Source of the DNA: a virus
Reading direction: 5' to 3' (one strand)
Length of the DNA stretch: 45,186 bases
IMG/VR virus record: IMGVR_UViG_3300031766_000013
Coordinates: 1-45,186 of that record
The notes under the pieces were generated by a model. The model saw only the letters and a list, made by a program, of their open reading frames with translations, did not search any database and was not told the DNA's origin. The position numbers and the translations under genes were made by a program. Shown here piece after piece: positions 41,080-45,186 of this stretch (position 1 is its first letter; every line of letters begins with the position of its first letter).

Positions 41080-41351
41080 CTAGAACGCAAGTACGTACCA
41101 TAGATATATGTTTCAGTACGAATCTCATTTTTCTCATCGCCCTTACCCTGCCGACTACGCTCACTAGCTTCTTTAGCGTATTGGTTGCAGTCAATGGTGC
41201 GATAGGAAGGTGGGATAGAACCAACATCCGCTGCGTCATACATAGACCCTAGTCTTAAGTCCTTAATAGACGCTGACTCTGAGCGAATCTTAGATACCTG
41301 ACCAGACTTCGGAAAAGAAGTCGGGCTTGATACTTGTTTGTAGTAGCTCAT
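41076..41351 (-). CDS. Small protein with an FPKSG motif (91 aa)
   Basis: Family not recognised. The N-terminus has SFPKSGQVSK, resembling the DYPKTGK motif that is repeated in the preceding gene product. The middle (IPPSYRTIDCNQYAKEASERSRQ) is polar and the end is tyrosine-rich. It overlaps both neighbours by a few bases. It probably works with the preceding protein in head assembly, based on the shared motif and coupling. Confidence 0.6.
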   Translation of the reverse strand: MSYYKQVSSPTSFPKSGQVSKIRSESASIKDLRLGSMYDAADVGSIPPSYRTIDCNQYAKEASERSRQGKGDEKNEIRTETYIYGTYLRSR

Positions 41352-41701
41352 TACAGCTCCTTTGGCATTGGCTCACGAATGTTAGGACCTTTACCTTCAG
41401 ACGGGAACATGTTGCGCTTTCCACCTTTAGGAAACTGGTCATCATTAGTTACCTGCTGATACTCAGACGAAGCAGGAGAAGCCACGAAACCATCGCTAGT
41501 ATTCTCTGAAGACTGGTGACCTTTATGGTCAGGCTTCATAAGCTTCCCAGTTTTAGGGTAGTCCATATCGTTAGTAGTTTGTTGATACTCAGGTGCGCTA
41601 GTTCCGGGGGCGTAGCCCTCGATGAACTTTTCGGTACCGTGAGTTTCCGGCTTGCCAGTTTTAGGGTAGTCTTTGCTGTTTGTTACGCCTAATGTACTCA
41701 T
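41351..41701 (-). CDS. Small disordered protein with three YPK-TGK repeats (116 aa)
   Basis: Family not recognised. Three spaced copies of a motif, TNSKDYPKTGKPE, TNDMDYPKTGKLM and TNDDQFPKGGKRN, are separated by polar linkers containing EYQQ. The composition is hydrophilic and probably unfolded. Repeated short motifs suggest multiple contacts with a repetitive partner such as portal or coat. It starts four bases inside the end of the portal gene. Confidence 0.65.
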   Translation of the reverse strand: MSTLGVTNSKDYPKTGKPETHGTEKFIEGYAPGTSAPEYQQTTNDMDYPKTGKLMKPDHKGHQSSENTSDGFVASPASSEYQQVTNDDQFPKGGKRNMFPSEGKGPNIREPMPKEL

Positions 41702-43794
41702 TGAACTATACCTCTAGTTACATTTTCTTGGGATTCACGGGCTTGCATAGCAGGATTCCTAGCCTCTTGTGGATTGGGTCCTTGCTGTCCTTGTCCGCCC
41801 TGTTGCTGCATCATCTGTTGTTGCTGCATCATCATCTGCTGCTGCTGCTGCATCTGCTGTTGCTGTTTAGCCTGCTGAAGCTCAGCATTAGATGGTACAA
41901 TTTTATTGCCATCCATGCCAAGGTCTGTAGCAACTTCTCTAAGTACTTCAGCCCTACCATCAGCACCAACTATATCCATGTCGATAGGATTAGCTGTCAT
42001 CTGTAGGAACTCAAGTTTACGCATGCGGTCAGTTTCCCGCTGTACTGCTACGGTTACACCTCGTACCTGAATGCTCTCATCGCCACGGATAATCTTATTA
42101 TCACCCTGAGTTAGCATAACCATCTCATATACACGAGTAATACTAGGGTCTAACACATCATCGTCCACATTCGCGGCTACATTCTGCATAACCTTGGAGG
42201 CATTCTCCATTAGCATCGCTAGCCCTGAAGCAGTACGTCCTGCACCGCCAGCCGACCCACCAGTCATATATCTTGGTAGTGCTGACGCTTCATCAGCAAG
42301 GGCTGAGAACTTCTCGTAGATAGCCATCAGCTCCTGTGCGTTTGACTGCGGCTGGAAGAACGAAATAGGTTGTGTGCCTTTAGAGCTACCATCTGGATGG
42401 TCACTAATATGCCAGCGCTTCCACGGGTATAACTCATTGCCTGCCTCCCCCGGAGCTAGCCGGTCGTCATTAACTATGACCTGTGGTCCTGAGGAGATGG
42501 ACACGTTATTAACCAGCGCTCTCATAGTGGCGTTACACACATCCTGAATGTCTGTAAGGATATCTGGAAGACCATACCCGTATATAGAACCCGGCACTTT
42601 CTCGAAAGAAGTTACGTAGTACGGGGGCTTCATAGCGAGAGAAGGATTAATCTGTACTTTTAGTACCTGAGAGTCAATTAGCCAAACGTCAACCATGTAC
42701 ATCTCAGCTGAGTCATACTTGCCGTCCTCAGACTTAGGTATCACATCGTACTCAGCCAACATCTCAGCGTTAATTACACCGTGGTACTCAATAGCGTCAA
42801 TTAGCTTGCCACGAGATGTAAAATAATCACGGGACTCAAGGTCTTCCCGCTCTGTCTCAAACCAACCTCGCCACTCTTGGGACTGTCGCTTAGCTTCCCA
42901 GTCATCAAGAACCGCACGAATAGCCTCCTCGTTGTATCCGGGGACTCCGATAAGTGCCGTTAAGTCCGTCTTAGCCATCTTGATGTGTTCAAAGACATAG
43001 GACTGTTCTAAAGTGCCAGAATCTGGAGTGAAGTACAGGTCCATGGGGCTAACGCGCTTCCACTGCATCTGGGGTTCATACACCAGCTCAGCGACACCAT
43101 CTACCCACTTTGTTTTAGCCACGTTATTAACTATAGGACCTTTCATGGCAGCGATGGGGAAGATGGGGAGGTCGATTAAGAACTCCCGCATTGCCTTATA
43201 GTATCCACCTTCTATAAGTATGTCGTTTAGTACTTCTGTACTTTTAGCTGCCTCATCTACAGAGGTGGCTACTGCGTTCTGCTCAGCTTGCTGAGTAAGC
43301 TGCTCTAGCCTCTCAGCTAAAATATCAGGTGTAATAGGTATGCCAGCTTCCTGCAGCATACCTACCTCAGCAGCAATCATCTCCGATATTGACGCTGCGA
43401 TACTCTCTGGGATAGTTGGGACTGGGGTTGGCGCTAGAACCCAAGGCTGGTCTGAAGCTGAAAGGTATAAGTCTCTAAGCATCGCGGTAGCCCCACGACA
43501 TTTTGTAGCTGTTACTCGGCTATGAACCTTTGACCCACCAAAAGCCCCTATCTCTCTGTCTTTACTTTGGGAATATAGCGCTCTATAAGTACGTAATGAG
43601 TCAATCATGCGCTGTGATATGCCGGATTGGTACCGTGCGCTCCGAGCGTTACCGAACTCTTTTCGTAAGTGGGATACCAGCTCAGTGTACTTGGGTGCGT
43701 CTGTATCTGTGGCTATACCAAAACTAACCTCAGCAGCTTCTTTATCAGCAAGTTCCTTAGGCGTTACTACTCGCAGTATGTTTTTTTCGCTCAT
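41698..43794 (-). CDS. Portal protein, P22-type (698 aa)
   Basis: The length and central sequence (YGYGLPDILTDIQDVCNATMRALVNN, then SSGPQVIVNDDRL, then ALPRYMTGGSAGGAGRTASGLAMLMENASKV) are typical of podovirus portal proteins. Twelve copies form the DNA channel at one vertex. The N-terminal 150 residues carry the clip and wing helices. The C-terminus (about 635-675) is a glutamine/methionine-rich run, mostly disordered. A near-consensus promoter lies right before the ATG, and there is no ribosome site. It heads the whole minus-strand virion operon. Confidence 0.92.
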   Translation of the reverse strand: MSEKNILRVVTPKELADKEAAEVSFGIATDTDAPKYTELVSHLRKEFGNARSARYQSGISQRMIDSLRTYRALYSQSKDREIGAFGGSKVHSRVTATKCRGATAMLRDLYLSASDQPWVLAPTPVPTIPESIAASISEMIAAEVGMLQEAGIPITPDILAERLEQLTQQAEQNAVATSVDEAAKSTEVLNDILIEGGYYKAMREFLIDLPIFPIAAMKGPIVNNVAKTKWVDGVAELVYEPQMQWKRVSPMDLYFTPDSGTLEQSYVFEHIKMAKTDLTALIGVPGYNEEAIRAVLDDWEAKRQSQEWRGWFETEREDLESRDYFTSRGKLIDAIEYHGVINAEMLAEYDVIPKSEDGKYDSAEMYMVDVWLIDSQVLKVQINPSLAMKPPYYVTSFEKVPGSIYGYGLPDILTDIQDVCNATMRALVNNVSISSGPQVIVNDDRLAPGEAGNELYPWKRWHISDHPDGSSKGTQPISFFQPQSNAQELMAIYEKFSALADEASALPRYMTGGSAGGAGRTASGLAMLMENASKVMQNVAANVDDDVLDPSITRVYEMVMLTQGDNKIIRGDESIQVRGVTVAVQRETDRMRKLEFLQMTANPIDMDIVGADGRAEVLREVATDLGMDGNKIVPSNAELQQAKQQQQMQQQQQMMMQQQQMMQQQGGQGQQGPNPQEARNPAMQARESQENVTRGIVQ

Positions 43795-43798
43795 TGCG

Positions 43799-43829
43799 AT
43801 AATATGAGTGTAAACTAAACGCTTGTCAA
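43799..43829 (-). promoter_or_regulatory. Promoter of the virion operon
   Basis: On the minus strand a consensus TTGACA (43824-43829) is followed after 19 bases by TATTAT (43799-43804). The -10 box ends only four bases before the portal ATG, so transcription would start at or beside the start codon. The 19-base spacer is longer than ideal. No other promoter-like sequence is seen in the 53-base divergent gap. Confidence 0.5.
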
Positions 43830-43847
43830 CATATCGAGTACATACTT

Positions 43848-44720
43848 ATGACCGCTTCTAGAATACGAAGGGACTTTATACCCGCATATCGCACGCTAGA
43901 CTTCATGGTGAACGACCTTATTGATAACCGCGCTGATATCCTAGAGAATGACTACTGCGTATACTCAGGCAGTGCCGCAACTGGACTATTTTACTATATA
44001 CCACTCTTACCAGTACCTTCGGAAGGGTGGGATAACGAGCAAAGCCCTATAGCTCTACTTAATCAAATTGGGGAGCCGGGTGTAGCAGGGGGTTGGCAGC
44101 GGGCGTTTCAAACCATGTCAAACTACCCAGCAAGCATACTCGCAGACTGGAATACATGGGGGGCATTCGCCTTTAGACCGGGTAATGCCACAACTACATT
44201 AGGGTTGGAGTTCCAATCGCGGAATTTCACAGGTGTATCTTCGCCAACATTAGGTACGATGGAGTTAAGCGTAGACGACTCCACAACCGAAGGAAGGCTA
44301 AACTTACTTACACTTGATGCCTCTAGCTCAGATAACCGTATTGATGTTGAAGGTGACGTAGTATTTGATGCGCATGGTGACACTAACCTACGTATTGGTA
44401 CCCGCCGTCCCCCGTTCTGGATTAGTAGTGCTGACTACACAACTACTGATGCTGACGAGGAGAACGTAATAAAGTTTGATGGTTCTATAGCTAGAACTTT
44501 AACAGTAGCTACAGCGAGCGTTATTAATCGTTGGATAGTAATACTTAACGCTACCGGACTACCTATGGATATCGAAGAAGGTACTGGACTTACGTTATCA
44601 GCATACACCGCTGGAGGAGCGCCTTTGACCGGCGATAGAACCTTGGCTGCTGGTGGTGCAATGACTGTGTACTGGGACTCAACATCTACCGCAATCGTAT
44701 ACGGTACAGGAGTAGGCTAA
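43848..44720 (+). CDS. Tail-fibre-like virion protein (290 aa)
   Basis: The C-terminal 90 residues (SSADYTTTDADEENVIKFDGS, LTVATASV, WIVILNATGLPMDIEEGTG, GGAMTVYWDS) follow a pattern seen in many phage fibre and particle proteins: a small beta domain that caps a shaft. The middle (about 120-200) is beta-rich, and the N-terminus is helical (RTLDFMVNDLIDNRADIL) and might attach to the virion. No ribosome site precedes the ATG. It diverges from the portal gene and so has separate control. A host-range role is plausible but unproven. Confidence 0.65.
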   Translation: MTASRIRRDFIPAYRTLDFMVNDLIDNRADILENDYCVYSGSAATGLFYYIPLLPVPSEGWDNEQSPIALLNQIGEPGVAGGWQRAFQTMSNYPASILADWNTWGAFAFRPGNATTTLGLEFQSRNFTGVSSPTLGTMELSVDDSTTEGRLNLLTLDASSSDNRIDVEGDVVFDAHGDTNLRIGTRRPPFWISSADYTTTDADEENVIKFDGSIARTLTVATASVINRWIVILNATGLPMDIEEGTGLTLSAYTAGGAPLTGDRTLAAGGAMTVYWDSTSTAIVYGTGVG

Positions 44721-45148
44721 TGTTCATGTCTAGCACAGCTGGCGTAATAAAGTTAGCGGGCGATTTGGAGTTTGAGACTAATATTGCTGATGACCAAGGG
44801 TATGTATTAGCTGCTGGAGTTGGTACCGCGCCAATACTCGGTCCGCTTGGTGGGACATGGGTGAAGGACACAATATCGGGTGTGCGCTTCATTGACTTCA
44901 ATTACGTTCTATCCATAGCGAGCACGGATACTCATATTTTATATATAACAACGACTGGAGTTTTAGAGCAGGACGCATGGACTCAGATTACATGGGTCTC
45001 CGATGGTTCTACTTCTACTGTTTTATCAGCAAATGCCTCTCAGTTTGGCACCACCACTAGTGGTTCGGCGTGGTTATTTCAGGAAACTAATCCCACATGG
45101 GGTATGGATATATACAACACTGAAACTCTCTACCCAGTTGTCACTTAG
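44720..45148 (+). CDS. Hypothetical virion-type protein (142 aa)
   Basis: Family not recognised. The start shares one base with the previous stop (TAATG), so it is co-translated with the fibre-like gene. The product is beta-rich, with many threonines and aromatic residues and no cysteine, and resembles a small fibre-tip or decoration domain. It may cap or chaperone the preceding fibre-like protein. A second in-frame ATG lies two codons later. The last 38 bases of the window after it hold nothing I can identify. Confidence 0.6.
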   Translation: MFMSSTAGVIKLAGDLEFETNIADDQGYVLAAGVGTAPILGPLGGTWVKDTISGVRFIDFNYVLSIASTDTHILYITTTGVLEQDAWTQITWVSDGSTSTVLSANASQFGTTTSGSAWLFQETNPTWGMDIYNTETLYPVVT

Positions 45149-45186
45149 AAGCGGAATAACTAGCCCCTCTAGCACCAACCCCCTGA

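Noticed and set aside
41810-41880. CAG/CTG-like repeat at the 3' end of the portal gene
   Set aside because: It encodes a glutamine/methionine-rich tail, a common portal and scaffold-type ending, and the unit is too irregular to call a separate repeat element.

Overview
The window is part of a double-stranded DNA tailed bacteriophage genome, most likely a podovirus. It holds a P22-type portal, scaffold, major capsid protein, small connector proteins, a tail-collar fibre, a tail nozzle-type protein and ejection-type proteins. There is no tape measure, sheath or major tail-tube gene. The phage's own replication genes are present: family A DNA polymerase, primase-helicase, SNF2-type helicase, single-strand-binding protein and two nucleases. 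No terminase, lysis gene, integrase, repressor, RNA polymerase or tRNA is visible, so the genome continues beyond the window. Ribosome sites of the form AAGGAG and sigma70-like promoters point to a bacterial host. The sequence does not identify that host.

Left part, plus strand (1-9081): a leader with stacked palindromes (1-307), one basic early protein, then about 590 non-coding bases full of hairpins and short direct repeats that look like an origin or regulatory RNA. Six small early genes follow, separated by C-rich/G-rich hairpins. Next comes a MoxR-type AAA+ ATPase, a DUF3150-like protein and a zinc-peptidase/VWA protein, which together form a recognised kind of ATPase-VWA module. Three unknown genes follow it. 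The last of these carries a partial copy of the ATPase gene joined to an inverted piece of the same gene.

Middle part (9071-19668): an SGNH-type esterase gene lies on the opposite strand inside the early region. Divergent from it is the replication operon: DNA polymerase, a structured attenuator-like RNA, DUF3310 protein, Cas4/RecB-like nuclease, VRR-NUC nuclease, SNF2 helicase, a small conserved protein, ssDNA-binding protein and primase-helicase. Most of these genes overlap by a few bases and are probably translationally coupled.

Right part, minus strand (43794 down to 19669): the virion operon, transcribed from a promoter just upstream of the portal gene. In transcription order it encodes portal, three small proteins, scaffold, major capsid protein, a hairpin terminator, connector and tail-completion proteins, collar fibre and adaptor, small beta-rich proteins, the tail nozzle-type protein and two ejection-type proteins. 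It ends with a 3176-residue polyvalent-type protein that meets the primase gene end to end with no spacer. Two further virion-type genes (43848-45148) run divergently on the plus strand.
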